Shown here piece by piece: positions 1 to 10,100 of a stretch of 64,000 nucleotides of DNA. This DNA comes from Rubrolithibacter danxiaensis (lineage in GTDB: Bacteria > Bacteroidota > Bacteroidia > Sphingobacteriales > Sphingobacteriaceae), in NCBI RefSeq assembly GCF_047272945.1, contig NZ_JBKOPS010000004.1, positions 62,001 to 126,000 of the forward strand. Reading direction: 5' to 3'. The position numbers were made by a program, and so were the translations under genes. The notes below the pieces were generated by a model that had not been told where the DNA came from, made no database searches, and saw only the letters and a list, made by a program, of their open reading frames with translations. Position 1 is the stretch's first letter, and each line of letters begins with the position of its first letter.

Positions 1-243
1 GCCATCAACGCTGTAAAGTTTAAACCAGATTATTTCGCCTGCCATATAAGAATTCTTATCCGTGTGAACGAATATCTTTTCCAGCAGGTGCTGGCCGCTG
101 TACTTCTCAAATTTAGATTGAATGGAATTTAGATTGTCAGTTTGAGCAGCCGTAAATTTTATAGAGATAATTTGCAGAATTACTATAAGTGCAACGGTTT
201 TTACGCTTAGTTTTCCATATTGAAGAAAGTGCCTTTTATTCAT
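1..243 (-). CDS. MG2-like secreted protein, N-terminal fragment (cut by window edge)
   Basis: This is a partial gene; only the first 81 codons are inside the window and the frame stays open to base 1. The start is ATG at 243. Residues 1-34 form a signal peptide ending near TAAQ. Residues 54-80 (LLEKIFVHTDKNSYMAGE, then IIWFK) match the start of the macroglobulin-type MG2 domain found in large Bacteroidota surface proteins that often also carry a TonB plug-like domain. It follows the DUF4249 lipoprotein gene by 31 nt on the same strand, so it is probably the last or a late gene of the TonB-receptor operon. The family is usually 800-900 residues long, so most of the gene is missing here. A role in handling surface polymers or in receptor function is inference. 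Confidence 0.7.
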   Translation of the reverse strand, partial: MNKRHFLQYGKLSVKTVALIVILQIISIKFTAAQTDNLNSIQSKFEKYSGQHLLEKIFVHTDKNSYMAGEIIWFKLYSVDG

Positions 244-274
244 TTTATATTAGTATTAATGAAAAACATGACTG

Positions 275-1468
275 TTAATTTTCCGGCCAGAAATCAGGTC
301 GGATGTTTGTTCCTCCCATTAGTCTGCAATCAACGCACTCTTTAGAGGAGTAGAAATAACCTATGATTCCTACACCAGGAGCACCCAACGGAATAGTAAG
401 AAGGTACTTGCCGCCGGACATGAGATTTTCCAGCCTGTATTCAAAAGTAGCTGCGGGATCAATCTTGATTACACCATCTTCACATGTTGTCGGATCTGGT
501 GGCGGAAAATAACTGGGAAGAGAAAAGGGAAGTTTTCTAAAGTCAATATAAATCCTTTTTTTACTTACTGTAGAAGCACTCAAGAACCCGATTACCGGTT
601 CACCAGGATTGCTCACACAATGGATATTGCCAGTTGCAATAGAAGGTTGCGCATCAAAAATGGAACCCAGGTTTTCTGTATTCTTTTTCAAATTCTGCCA
701 ATAGATGTAACCTTCCTTAGTTAAAGCATATTGCTTTACAAGTACGCTGTATCCAAATGATATCTTGCCAGATTCGGGTGTAAGAAAAGTGAGCGGACTA
801 TTTGCAAGAATATCGGAACTTAAATTTGCCGAAGTTCCAAGCAGTATCTGCTTGGATTTCGCTGATCTCCAGCAGCTATATACCTTGTCGCCCGGTATTC
901 CTTCCGACCTGTTTTCTATTACTCCATTACGGTATACCACACTTGAATTGTTGAGCGATACGTATCGCCAGGTTTCGTCCAAGTCCCAGCGGTAATAGCG
1001 GGTATTGTTCTGAGCATCGTGTGAATTAACACTTACTTGCACTCCGTTGCTTTGAAATTGTGTGGTAACGCTGTCAATCTCGGGGCTTTGCTTTACTTCA
1101 ACGAAATCCGAAACATATTCTTTCTGAAACTGATCACGGATATGTAAACGATATTTTTTTGTACTGTTTAGATTAAGTACTCCAACTCCGTATCTTCCGT
1201 TACCCAGGCTTATTAGATTTTGAGTATTACTTTCTTCATCTTCAACTGTAACTACTGCAGAAGGCTCGGGTACTAATTTTACAGTGTCAGATAATTTAGT
1301 GGTTCTGCTCAGGTTGATAATTGTAGAATCATTACTTGCATTTAAAAAGCCTTCTACAACTAAATAGCTCGCTGAATTACTTATAACAGGCGGGTCATAA
1401 ATCTCTTTACAACTATTAATTACTATGAGAACAGCAATTAGTATAAAAAACTTAGGGAAGGTCGTCAT
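275..1468 (-). CDS. DUF4249 family lipoprotein
   Basis: The protein is a predicted outer-membrane lipoprotein of the DUF4249 family, which is typically encoded directly after STN-type TonB-dependent receptors. I place the start at 1468, giving MTTFPKFFILIAVLIVINSC, a compact signal with a lipobox (VINSC). The frame stays open to an upstream ATG at 1576, which would add 36 residues, including a second signal-like stretch ending in Cys. That start lies only 2 nt after the receptor stop, so it cannot be excluded. After the lipid anchor come beta-rich segments with the family pattern YLVVEGFLN and a Cys pair near the C-terminus (ECVDC). Function is unknown; the usual inference is a surface-exposed partner of the receptor, by analogy with SusD-like pairings but without SusD similarity. 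Confidence 0.85.
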   Translation of the reverse strand: MTTFPKFFILIAVLIVINSCKEIYDPPVISNSASYLVVEGFLNASNDSTIINLSRTTKLSDTVKLVPEPSAVVTVEDEESNTQNLISLGNGRYGVGVLNLNSTKKYRLHIRDQFQKEYVSDFVEVKQSPEIDSVTTQFQSNGVQVSVNSHDAQNNTRYYRWDLDETWRYVSLNNSSVVYRNGVIENRSEGIPGDKVYSCWRSAKSKQILLGTSANLSSDILANSPLTFLTPESGKISFGYSVLVKQYALTKEGYIYWQNLKKNTENLGSIFDAQPSIATGNIHCVSNPGEPVIGFLSASTVSKKRIYIDFRKLPFSLPSYFPPPDPTTCEDGVIKIDPAATFEYRLENLMSGGKYLLTIPLGAPGVGIIGYFYSSKECVDCRLMGGTNIRPDFWPEN

Positions 1469-1578
1469 TATTCTAATCTGTGATAGTGAAACTCGAATTA
1501 GTACTGTTAAATCATTCCAAAGAATTCTGCAATTCATTAAAAACACGTATAACAGTATAAGTTTAATCTTATTCATGC

Positions 1579-4347
1579 TTAAAACCGGATATTGTAATTA
1601 ACAAATGGGATTGCTGTAGCAAATATGGAAAGCTTATATCCGTAAATTGCTCCGTTCTCTGATGTGAAATATGTTGAATAAGCATTCTTCCTGCCGGTAA
1701 CGTTGTATATCCCTATAGTCCAGGAATTGTGGGTTAACTGTTTTATTTTATGATTTCCCTCAATATTCATAGAAAAATCAGTTCTGAAATAGTCAGGAAT
1801 ACGATAAGCATTTCTGTCTGAATATAAAACACGCTGCGATCCGCCGTAAACGTATTTACCAATAGGCAATGTAATAGGGCGGCCTGTGCTATAGGTAACA
1901 TTTACCGAGAGGCTAAAACGATGGCTTGCTTTAAAATTGCCTACAAAATTAGCACTGTGAGGCTTATCGAAATTTGAAGGATAGTAATTTCCCTTATTTA
2001 TTAGTTCTCCCCCATTGGGGTCATCCATTTTTAAGAGTGTTCTTGAATAAGTATAGCTCATCCAGCCATTCAGTTTTCCATCAGATTTTTTTATCATAAA
2101 CTCTGCGCCATAGGCTTTGCCTTTGGTGTTTATCACATCAGTTTCTATGTGATGATTCATCACCAGGTTAGCTCCGCTTTTATAATCCAGGTAATCTTCA
2201 AGATGTTTATAATAAACCTCTACAGATGTTTCTATTAAATTGGATTTGAAATTTTTATATAGCCCCAGAGAAATTTGATCGCCGAACTGAGGACGAATAT
2301 TAGCGTCACTCATTTTCCAAATATCAGTTGGAGCAATTGCTGCTGTATTTGAAAGCAGGTGAAGGTACTGCCGCAATGTATTGTACGATGCCTTAATTGA
2401 AAAATCATCTTTTACAGAATAGCGTGCTCCCAAACGGAATTCAGGCCCGTGATAAGTTTTGATAACATCCCCTCTGTTGTAAAAAGTGCTGTCTATTATG
2501 GTGTTTTCTTCTTTAGGCAGTCCCGGCGCATATAGGTTAACCTGCTGTGGCCCCAGGTAGTTATATAACGAATAACGTATGCCGGCATTTAAAGAAAGTT
2601 TTGGGCTTATATCAAAATTATCATTCAGGTAAAGTGCACTTTCTATGGCCTGCTGTGCCTCCACTATATCAGGTTTTACTACTGAGCCTTCTCCAAAAGG
2701 TTGGTACGATCCCGGATGGAGCTTATAATAGTTACTACTTAAGCCAAAATCAAGCGTGTTCTTTTTATTCAGATAATAAGTAAAATCTGTTTTGAAGTTG
2801 CTTTGATTAATATCAAAACCAAGCGAATAACCGTTAACAGGGTTCTGATCACTTTTTACATTGTACTGGTACCGGTCATATCCTCCAGTTACTACTCCTA
2901 CAAATTTATTATTAAAAACATGCTTATACTTTAACGATACGTTTTTATTACTGTAGCCATAAACAGTATCACTGTTCAGACTAAAACGATCGTTGCTTAA
3001 ATATCCTGTAAAATAAAGGTTGTTTTTTTCATTAAACTGATGGCTCAGATTCAGATTCAGGTCCTGGAAACCAGCTTTACTCTGCTTATATGAATCGGGT
3101 AATAAGTTAAGCAGCCAGTTTGAATAGGTAGCCCTTCCGCCCAGTATAAAAGATGTTTTATCTTTAACAAGCGGTCCTTCAATATTCAGCCTGCTGGTTA
3201 AAAGTCCCAATCCACCTGTTCCGGTGAACTTTTTCTTGTTCCCTTCCCGTGCAGTAATATCAAGCACAGAAGATAAGCGACCACCGTATTTTGCCGGTAT
3301 ACTGCTTTTATACAGGTTAATATCCTTAACTACATCGGGGTTAAAGGCGGAAAAGAATCCGAAGAAATGTGCCGGGTTATAAATGGTAGCATCGTTAAAA
3401 AGAATCAGGTTTTGATCTGTGGCGCCCCCGCGTACATTAAACCCTGTAGTCGCCTCCCCTACTGATTGTACCCCGGGTAAAGTTAAAACTACACGCAAAA
3501 CATCGGCTTCACCAAAAACGGTAGGAACCTGTTTAATGGTTTTCATACTAAGTTTTTCAACTCCCATTTGTACCCGGTTCACGTTTCCAGTTTTTTGTGC
3601 TGAAACAGTAACTTCCTTTAATGACATTACCTGTTCCTGTAATTCAATATTCATTCTGCCGTCCGAATATAGTATCAACTGCCGCTTGGCGTCTTTCATC
3701 CCTATTCCCTTAATGTAAAGAATCTGGCGGCCTTTGGGAAGTGTTAACGAATAATAGCCAAACTGGTCGGTAGAAACACCTGTTTTTGTGCCCTCAATAA
3801 AAATGGAGGCCCCAATAACAGGCTCTCCTGATTTTGAATCGCGGACATAACCAGCCAGGGTTGCCTGCCCTGTTAAATTAGTGGTCTTTATTCCGATTTC
3901 ATACAGCTTATTTGCTAAAGTAGCTTTAACTGCGTTGTTGTTTTTGTTTACGGTATCCGAATTGGCAAGAAGCGTACTTTTCAAATTAAAGTCGGCATTA
4001 TCTTCTGTATTTTTAATTAAACCTGGAGGCAGCGTAGTCAATATCTCATCCTTTTTTGTCAGAAAGATATTTTTATTTACAAGTGCATAGTGAATTTGCC
4101 TACCTGCAAATGCCGTTTCCAGAATGCTTTCAACAGGTTTTTCAGTAACAGAAAGTGTTATTCGGATACTATCCATATCCGATGGTCGGAAATAGAAATG
4201 ATAAGCGCTTTTTCCTTCAATTTCAGATGCAAATTGCTCTACAGTAGCATTGCTAATCGTAATACTGATTAATTCGCCTTTTGAACTTTGGCTTAATACC
4301 TTTAACGCCAACAAACTGAAGAGGAGTGTTAATCGCAGAAATTTCAT
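1579..4347 (-). CDS. TonB-dependent receptor with STN and carboxypeptidase-like domains
   Basis: This outer-membrane receptor uses TonB/ExbBD energy to import an unidentified ligand. Counting from the ATG at 4365, the domains in order are: signal peptide to about residue 26; STN domain 30-105 (often used for transcriptional signalling); a carboxypeptidase-like regulatory beta-sandwich about 168-248 (GYVRDSKSGEPVIGASIFI); plug about 262-372 with GFNVRGGATDQNLILFNDA; then a 22-strand type barrel ending in aromatic residue F. I prefer the internal ATG at 4347 (MKFLRLTLLF) because it begins 1 nt after the stop of the preceding gene and leaves a clean signal peptide. No FecI/FecR-like sigma/anti-sigma pair is in the window, so the signalling partner of the STN domain is unknown. 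The DUF4249 gene follows downstream. Confidence 0.93.
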   Translation of the reverse strand: MKFLRLTLLFSLLALKVLSQSSKGELISITISNATVEQFASEIEGKSAYHFYFRPSDMDSIRITLSVTEKPVESILETAFAGRQIHYALVNKNIFLTKKDEILTTLPPGLIKNTEDNADFNLKSTLLANSDTVNKNNNAVKATLANKLYEIGIKTTNLTGQATLAGYVRDSKSGEPVIGASIFIEGTKTGVSTDQFGYYSLTLPKGRQILYIKGIGMKDAKRQLILYSDGRMNIELQEQVMSLKEVTVSAQKTGNVNRVQMGVEKLSMKTIKQVPTVFGEADVLRVVLTLPGVQSVGEATTGFNVRGGATDQNLILFNDATIYNPAHFFGFFSAFNPDVVKDINLYKSSIPAKYGGRLSSVLDITAREGNKKKFTGTGGLGLLTSRLNIEGPLVKDKTSFILGGRATYSNWLLNLLPDSYKQSKAGFQDLNLNLSHQFNEKNNLYFTGYLSNDRFSLNSDTVYGYSNKNVSLKYKHVFNNKFVGVVTGGYDRYQYNVKSDQNPVNGYSLGFDINQSNFKTDFTYYLNKKNTLDFGLSSNYYKLHPGSYQPFGEGSVVKPDIVEAQQAIESALYLNDNFDISPKLSLNAGIRYSLYNYLGPQQVNLYAPGLPKEENTIIDSTFYNRGDVIKTYHGPEFRLGARYSVKDDFSIKASYNTLRQYLHLLSNTAAIAPTDIWKMSDANIRPQFGDQISLGLYKNFKSNLIETSVEVYYKHLEDYLDYKSGANLVMNHHIETDVINTKGKAYGAEFMIKKSDGKLNGWMSYTYSRTLLKMDDPNGGELINKGNYYPSNFDKPHSANFVGNFKASHRFSLSVNVTYSTGRPITLPIGKYVYGGSQRVLYSDRNAYRIPDYFRTDFSMNIEGNHKIKQLTHNSWTIGIYNVTGRKNAYSTYFTSENGAIYGYKLSIFATAIPFVNYNIRF

Positions 4348-4348
4348 A

Positions 4349-5053
4349 TTATTTGCTAAGTTCATCGTACTGTTTTGCTACGGCTGCTAATGCCTGTTCG
4401 GGATTCTTGCGAAAATTAAGGCCGCTGGTATTTATAAAGTTGCGCAACTCACGCTTTCTGTCGCTGAATACTTTCAGCACATCTGCCAAATTCTTAACCT
4501 GGAAATAGCGGTTATTATAACTTAGGTAATACTTATTGGAAATTTCGAACCTTCTTTCCAATACAGTAGGAGAAGGCGTCCTTTCAACTACCAGTTTTTC
4601 TCTTTTAGCTAAAACAGTCCATCTGCCATTATACAAAACATCGTAAAATCCACTGGTTAAAGATCTATCGGTTGACTCAATGTAAATAAAGTTATGATTC
4701 AGGAAAGAAAAAGCCGATACTTTTTCCCTTATCAGGTTCAATTTACTTACATTATCAAAATGTTTAACAATAAGTTGGTCTTTGTATATATCATACAAAA
4801 GGTTTTGATTTTTAAATTCAATACCATCATAAATTACCGCACCAGTGCTCCAGGCTTTTGTTAAATAAAACGGATCGCCAATAATTACCGGGTCCGCTTC
4901 TGTGTATTCTGTCCCATTATACAAGGCCGCCTGTTCGGCTGTACTTGCTTCATATAGTTGTACAGCATTTTGAAGGGGAGGTATTTCCTGTGCAGAAACT
5001 CTTGCTGAACTGAAAACAATCCCGGAAAAAATAAAGAACACTATTTTATACAT
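4349..5053 (-). CDS. Secreted protein of unknown function, first gene of the receptor operon
   Basis: I do not recognise a named family. The 234-residue protein starts with a signal peptide (MYKIVFFIFSGIVFSSARVSAQ) and has no lipobox Cys, so it is probably periplasmic. The body is rich in Tyr, Asn and charged residues, and the last 60 residues look helical. The gene ends 1 nt before the preferred receptor start, which indicates translational coupling. Short secreted proteins of this kind are often found just upstream of STN-type TonB receptors in Cytophagales-like genomes, so an accessory role for the receptor is a reasonable inference from position only. Confidence 0.75.
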   Translation of the reverse strand: MYKIVFFIFSGIVFSSARVSAQEIPPLQNAVQLYEASTAEQAALYNGTEYTEADPVIIGDPFYLTKAWSTGAVIYDGIEFKNQNLLYDIYKDQLIVKHFDNVSKLNLIREKVSAFSFLNHNFIYIESTDRSLTSGFYDVLYNGRWTVLAKREKLVVERTPSPTVLERRFEISNKYYLSYNNRYFQVKNLADVLKVFSDRKRELRNFINTSGLNFRKNPEQALAAVAKQYDELSK

Positions 5054-5474
5054 ACATTAAAAGTTTACTCTAATGGCAGAATAGATAGATGCTACGGTTT
5101 ATAATTGATCTATTTATTTTGTTGTAATTCTAACGAAATTCTTTTGTAAAAGAAAATGGTTATGAAGCACTTAGAGAAAGTACAGAAAGATGGGAAACAA
5201 AAATTTAAAGAATAAGATCTTTTATTTCCAAGGGTAATTTTTTACCATAATTGAGAAAAGTGGGGAATCTCAACAACACTTGTTGAACAATACAGATTTT
5301 AAATTTTAAGTGTGTAAACTTTTCCAACCCTTTATATTGAGAAACAAACCAGGGACAAAACTCTTTTGAAATATTGGAATAAAATTGTAACTATTAGTTA
5401 AATAAGATATCGCCCGATTATTAAAAAGCTCTCAATTACCTTTTTAAGCATTCTGGTGAAAAACTAAGTAACCT
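5054..5474. other. Divergent intergenic region, 421 nt
   Basis: This AT-rich spacer separates the leftward receptor operon from the rightward barrel/toxin-like operon and must hold promoters for both. I see no convincing ORF or RNA gene. The best rightward promoter candidate is TTTG at 5365-5368, followed 19 nt later by TAACTATT at 5388-5395, which matches the Bacteroidota -7 element only partly. No perfect TAnnTTTG was found for the leftward operon. A small inverted repeat (TTGTT-g-AACAA) lies near 5278-5288; it is short enough to be chance. Confidence 0.4.
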
Positions 5475-7184
5475 ATGCGTTATTGGCTGGCATTGCTTTT
5501 CTTTTCAGTTTTGGTTTCAACTGGATTTTGTCAACAGTTGGATGCTATCGGTAAAAGCGACCCCTTAAAAATTTCCGGGAGCCTGTCCAGCAGCCAGATA
5601 GCTTATTTTTCCAATAGGATTTTAAATCGACGGGATCCCTATACATTTTTTGTTTCAGGTAATCTTGATATTAATGTCTATGGATGGAACGTTCCGGTAG
5701 GTTTTACTTATTCCAATCAAAGTAAAGGTTCTTTCCAACAACCATTTAATCAGTACAACCTTAATCCGGTATACAAATGGGTAACAGCCCATATTGGTTA
5801 TACCTCCATGTCTTTTTCCAGTTATACGCTTAACGGCCATTTGTTTGCAGGAGTAGGAGTAGACCTAACTCCTTCAGGACCTTTTAAGCTTAGTGTAATG
5901 TACGGGCGTTTGCAAAAAGCAGTGCTTGCCGACAGTTTAAATATTACCAGTCAGGATGTTGAACCCGCTTATAAACGAATGGGTTATGGGTTTAAAGCGA
6001 GTTATGCAAAACAGAAAAACTACGTAGATCTAATTTTATTTAAAGCGAAAGATGATATCAGTTCAAATCCGCTTAATGCAACTATCACTCCACAGGAGAA
6101 CGTGGTTACGGGTATAAATGCCGGAAAAGTATTTTTTAAACGATTACTGCTGTCGGGAGAACTTGCTTTGAGCGCCCTTACACGAAATCAGCTTGCATTT
6201 GCAGATTCTGTTCATAATAATCAGAATGGCTTTTTGCTCAGAACTAATAATTCCACTGCTTTATATACCGCTTATAAAACCGCCCTCGTTTATAATGGCG
6301 GCAGATATACAATCGGATTGGGCTATGAACGTATTTCCCCGGAATATAAAACTCTTGGCGCTTATTATTTCGCAAACGACTTTGAAAACATAACCGGAAA
6401 TTTAACTACAAAGCTTTTAAAGGATAAATTAAGTATTGCTGCAAGTACTGGCATTCAGCACGACGATTTAAGAAAGGAAAAACAAAGCAGTACTCAACGT
6501 TTTGTTGGATCGCTAAATCTGAGTTACCAGGCAAATAATAAACTTAATTTTAATGGAAGTTATTCTAATTTTCAGTCGTTTGTAAACATCCGTTCTACCT
6601 TTAATCAGGTTAACGAATTAACGGCATACGATAACCTGGATACGCTCAACTATACTCAGCTATCTCAAAATGTCAGTCTTAACACCAACTATATCCTCAG
6701 CCAGAACAAGCAAAAAAGCCAGGTTTTAAATTTTAATCTTTCCTATATGACTTCCGCCGATAAACAAGACGGAACTAAACAAAATACAGGAGGCAATTTT
6801 TACAATTTAAATTCCTCCTTCAGTAGCAATTTTGTACCGCAAAATTTCTCTTATACGGTAAGTTTAAATGCAAACCGGAATACAGCCCCTTTGATAAAGA
6901 CCACCACTTTCGGACCGACTGCAGGTGTAAATAAAAGTTTTTTAGATAAAAGACTGCGCTCATCTTTCAGCACCTCATGGAACAGTAGCTACGCAAACGG
7001 AACGAAGATTAGCAGTATACTTAACTTCCGGCTGAATATGAGCTACGCCGTTAAGAAAAAGCACAATATAAACCTAAATATGGTAGCACTCAATAGCAAT
7101 AGTTCCCGCTTGCCCGGTTCGGTATCGAGGGCATTTAATGAATTTACAACCACTCTGGGGTACAACTATAGTTTTAATAATTAA
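5475..7184 (+). CDS. Predicted outer-membrane beta-barrel protein
   Basis: The 569-residue protein begins with a signal peptide (MRYWLALLFFSVLVSTGFCQ) and consists almost entirely of alternating beta-strand segments with aromatic girdle residues and Asn/Ser-rich turns, as in an outer-membrane barrel. Examples are VPVGFTYSNQSKGSF near residue 75 and repeated LNFNLSYM-type strands toward the C-terminus. I do not recognise a characterised family. The gene ends 5 nt before the large secreted protein, so the two are very likely co-transcribed and the barrel may help export, display or anchor its neighbour. It does not resemble SprA or a TonB receptor, since it has no plug. The function is inferred from context only. 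Confidence 0.7.
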   Translation: MRYWLALLFFSVLVSTGFCQQLDAIGKSDPLKISGSLSSSQIAYFSNRILNRRDPYTFFVSGNLDINVYGWNVPVGFTYSNQSKGSFQQPFNQYNLNPVYKWVTAHIGYTSMSFSSYTLNGHLFAGVGVDLTPSGPFKLSVMYGRLQKAVLADSLNITSQDVEPAYKRMGYGFKASYAKQKNYVDLILFKAKDDISSNPLNATITPQENVVTGINAGKVFFKRLLLSGELALSALTRNQLAFADSVHNNQNGFLLRTNNSTALYTAYKTALVYNGGRYTIGLGYERISPEYKTLGAYYFANDFENITGNLTTKLLKDKLSIAASTGIQHDDLRKEKQSSTQRFVGSLNLSYQANNKLNFNGSYSNFQSFVNIRSTFNQVNELTAYDNLDTLNYTQLSQNVSLNTNYILSQNKQKSQVLNFNLSYMTSADKQDGTKQNTGGNFYNLNSSFSSNFVPQNFSYTVSLNANRNTAPLIKTTTFGPTAGVNKSFLDKRLRSSFSTSWNSSYANGTKISSILNFRLNMSYAVKKKHNINLNMVALNSNSSRLPGSVSRAFNEFTTTLGYNYSFNN

Positions 7185-7189
7185 AGCAA

Positions 7190-10100
7190 TTGCAGGTGAA
7201 TTTACATAAGACACTTTTTTCCTGCATTCTGATAACAATACTGATCTGGTTAGGAAAAACTGCATCGGCACAGCAAAATTATCCAGTGCTGGCCACACTC
7301 CAACTTAATGCTCCTTATAGTTTGTATCTGAGTGATTACACGACCCCCGGCACTGACAAGATGCAGGTGAACCTTTTTCTGAAAGATCTGACCAAATCCA
7401 ATTATCCCTGTCGCTTACGCTTACGGATAGAGGGTTTTGGTATGAGCATACAGAGTAAAAATGATTTTTATGTTTCGCCGGTCTATCTTTCCGGTGGAGA
7501 AATGCGTATGCTTTCGGGTGCCGATCTGATCCCTTACCTGCAACCTTCAAATCTGATATTTCAAGGTTTGGATATGGGAAATTTTAACCGGAACGGAGGT
7601 AAACTACCCGAAGGAGTTTACCGCTTTAGTATAGAAGTACTGGATTATTATAATCGTAAAGTAGTTTCCAACACAGCAGGCTCCGTCCTTTCAGTATTTC
7701 TAAGTTATCCCCCAATTATTAATATTCCCTCTCAGAACACTACTGTACGGGTACTTGAACCGCAGAACGTCATGTTCCAATGGGTGCCCCGGCATACCGG
7801 CTCTGTTAACGCAGCTTATCATGTAGCTTATAAATTCCGTTTGGTAGAATTGATTCCTACTACCCGGGATGCAAATGATGCAATTCGTACCAGCCGACCC
7901 TTGTATGAAACCTTTACGGATCAGACGTATTTCGTGTATGGCCCTTCCGAACCCACCTTAACCCCCGGCAGTAATTACGCCGTGCAGGTACAGGCTGTAG
8001 AAGCTGAAGGAAGAGATATTTTTATCAACAATGGAAACAGCGAAGTAATTAAATTTACTTACGGTGAAAAATGCAGTGTGCCGTCTAACATAGTAGCGGA
8101 GCTGGACAGACATAACAGTATAAAATTAAGCTGGATGCCCCTGCCGATGCAACAGGTCTTTTCTGTAAGATACCGTGAAGCCGGTCATCGAAATGCTGAA
8201 TGGTTTGAGCAGGAAGTGTACCTGCCAAAGCATATTTTACAGGGCTTGCGCCCCGGGAAAACTTATGAATATCAGGTAAGGGCCCAATGCACGTATGGAT
8301 ATGGCGAATATTCAGATTTGCAGCAGTTTAAATTGCCGGATGAACAGATGCGATCGGGGGACTTTGTATGCGGTAAACCTGAAACAATTGCAGTAGCCGA
8401 ACGATCAGACCTGTTAACATCCATCAGCCCCGGAACCGTCTTTATGGCAGGCAGTTTTCCGGTTACTGTAACAGATGCAATTGCTGTAAGCGGAAGAATA
8501 AGCGGAAAAGGAACAGTTGGAGTACCTTACCTGAACCAATTGAATTTCAACGTAGAATTTAATGATATCCTGATCAATTCTAACCTTCAGTTGGTAAGTG
8601 GTAAGGTAAGTCTTAGCCATGAAGCGTTAGATCAGTCTCAGGAGGAGCTTTTGGCTTCTGTTACGGTAAAACCGGATGCAAACGGACAGGTACAGATCGG
8701 CACACAAAACGGCCTGCCTGCAGTTATTGACGCTGCAATAGGACCGCAAGTTACAATGAAATATGAGAGCTCAACCAAAACTATCAGCATTCCGGTAAAA
8801 ACAGCAGAAGGAAAAAATCTAACGATCAAAGTTTCAGGAGATCTCCCACAGGTATTCCAGGATAAAGAAGGAGAAACATACGAAATAGATGAACAGGGAA
8901 AAGTAGTTTATAAAGGAAAGATCGCAGCTAAAGAGTTTTTGGCAGGTGGTAGTTTGAGTAATGCAGTTCTTAATAATATAAAAGCAGAAGTCGCTTTTTC
9001 GGCTCCCAATCAAAAATACGGACTTGACAATTTTCAGGCAAAACACGAAGATCAGAGTCATTATATAAAAGATTACCAGAAGCTAAAGGCAGACAAAGGC
9101 GACGTGTATATCGGTTGGAAGTCAGTAGAAACAGGCAAGACAGATGAAGTAGAAGCCGATGTTAAACTGCTTGACAACAGCCTTGATATTAGTAAAATTG
9201 AATTCAGAACGGGTAGTGGCGAAAAGATTAGCTCCCGCCAGAAGGGGAATAAATTTACTTTTAGTATTATCGGATCGTCGGAAGGCAATGAGAAAGAAAT
9301 TTATGCTTTTTACCCAACCAAAACAAATGATGGAAAAGGCTATAACCTCGGCAAGCTGAACATTGCCAGTTATAAAAAGATTCATAAAAAAGTAGTTATT
9401 GTACCCGTAAACGGTGCAGGAGCAGAACTGAACAAAGAAGAACTCGAGAATTATCTGAATAAAATCTATCAGGCAGCGGTAGTAGCGTGGGATGTGGAGA
9501 CAGCGCCAGACTTTAAGGCTGATACTTTTAGTTGGGACATTGATAAAGATGGACACTTAGAAGCAGGCAATAGCAGTGCATTAAGCGCTTATACTACCGA
9601 GCAAAAGAAGCTTGCCGGACTATATAAATCGCAGGAAGGATTAAAAGACAATACGTATTACATCTTTTTGATCCACGGGTTTTCAAAAAGCGACCAGGAA
9701 GGCTATATGGTACGTTCGGGACAGGTGGGATTTGTGGTAGCAAACAGTAGTGTTAAACACACCATTGCTCATGAACTGGGCCACGGAACTTTTAATCTTC
9801 CGCATACCTGGGATGAATACGGCGTTACACAAAACAGTTCAAACAATCTGATGGATTATAGTGGCGGTGAAGAGTTGTGGCACAGCCAGTGGAACTATTT
9901 ACGAAATCCGGATTGGGTATTCAGGACATTTGAGGGAGATGATGAGGGAGCTTATGAAACCGATGGACATTATTCTACTGTATATTTAGTGAGTTTGATG
10001 TTAGGCTTAGGAGATAAGCTTTCAGGTGAATTGGCTAAATATACAGAAGCTCCAGATACTTATGTTCATAGTGAAATTAAATTTAGACTTAATGATACTT

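Noticed and set aside
1469..1576. Longer start for the DUF4249 gene with a second signal-like sequence (MNKIKLILLYVFLMNC)
   Set aside because: The internal start gives a compact standard lipoprotein signal. The upstream stretch has another Cys but is followed by a second signal sequence, which would be odd. Kept only as an alternative.
9073..9556. Minus-strand ORFs of 71 and 144 residues inside the large secreted protein gene
   Set aside because: They lie antisense within a well-supported coding region and show no recognisable domain, promoter or signal; they are frame shadows.
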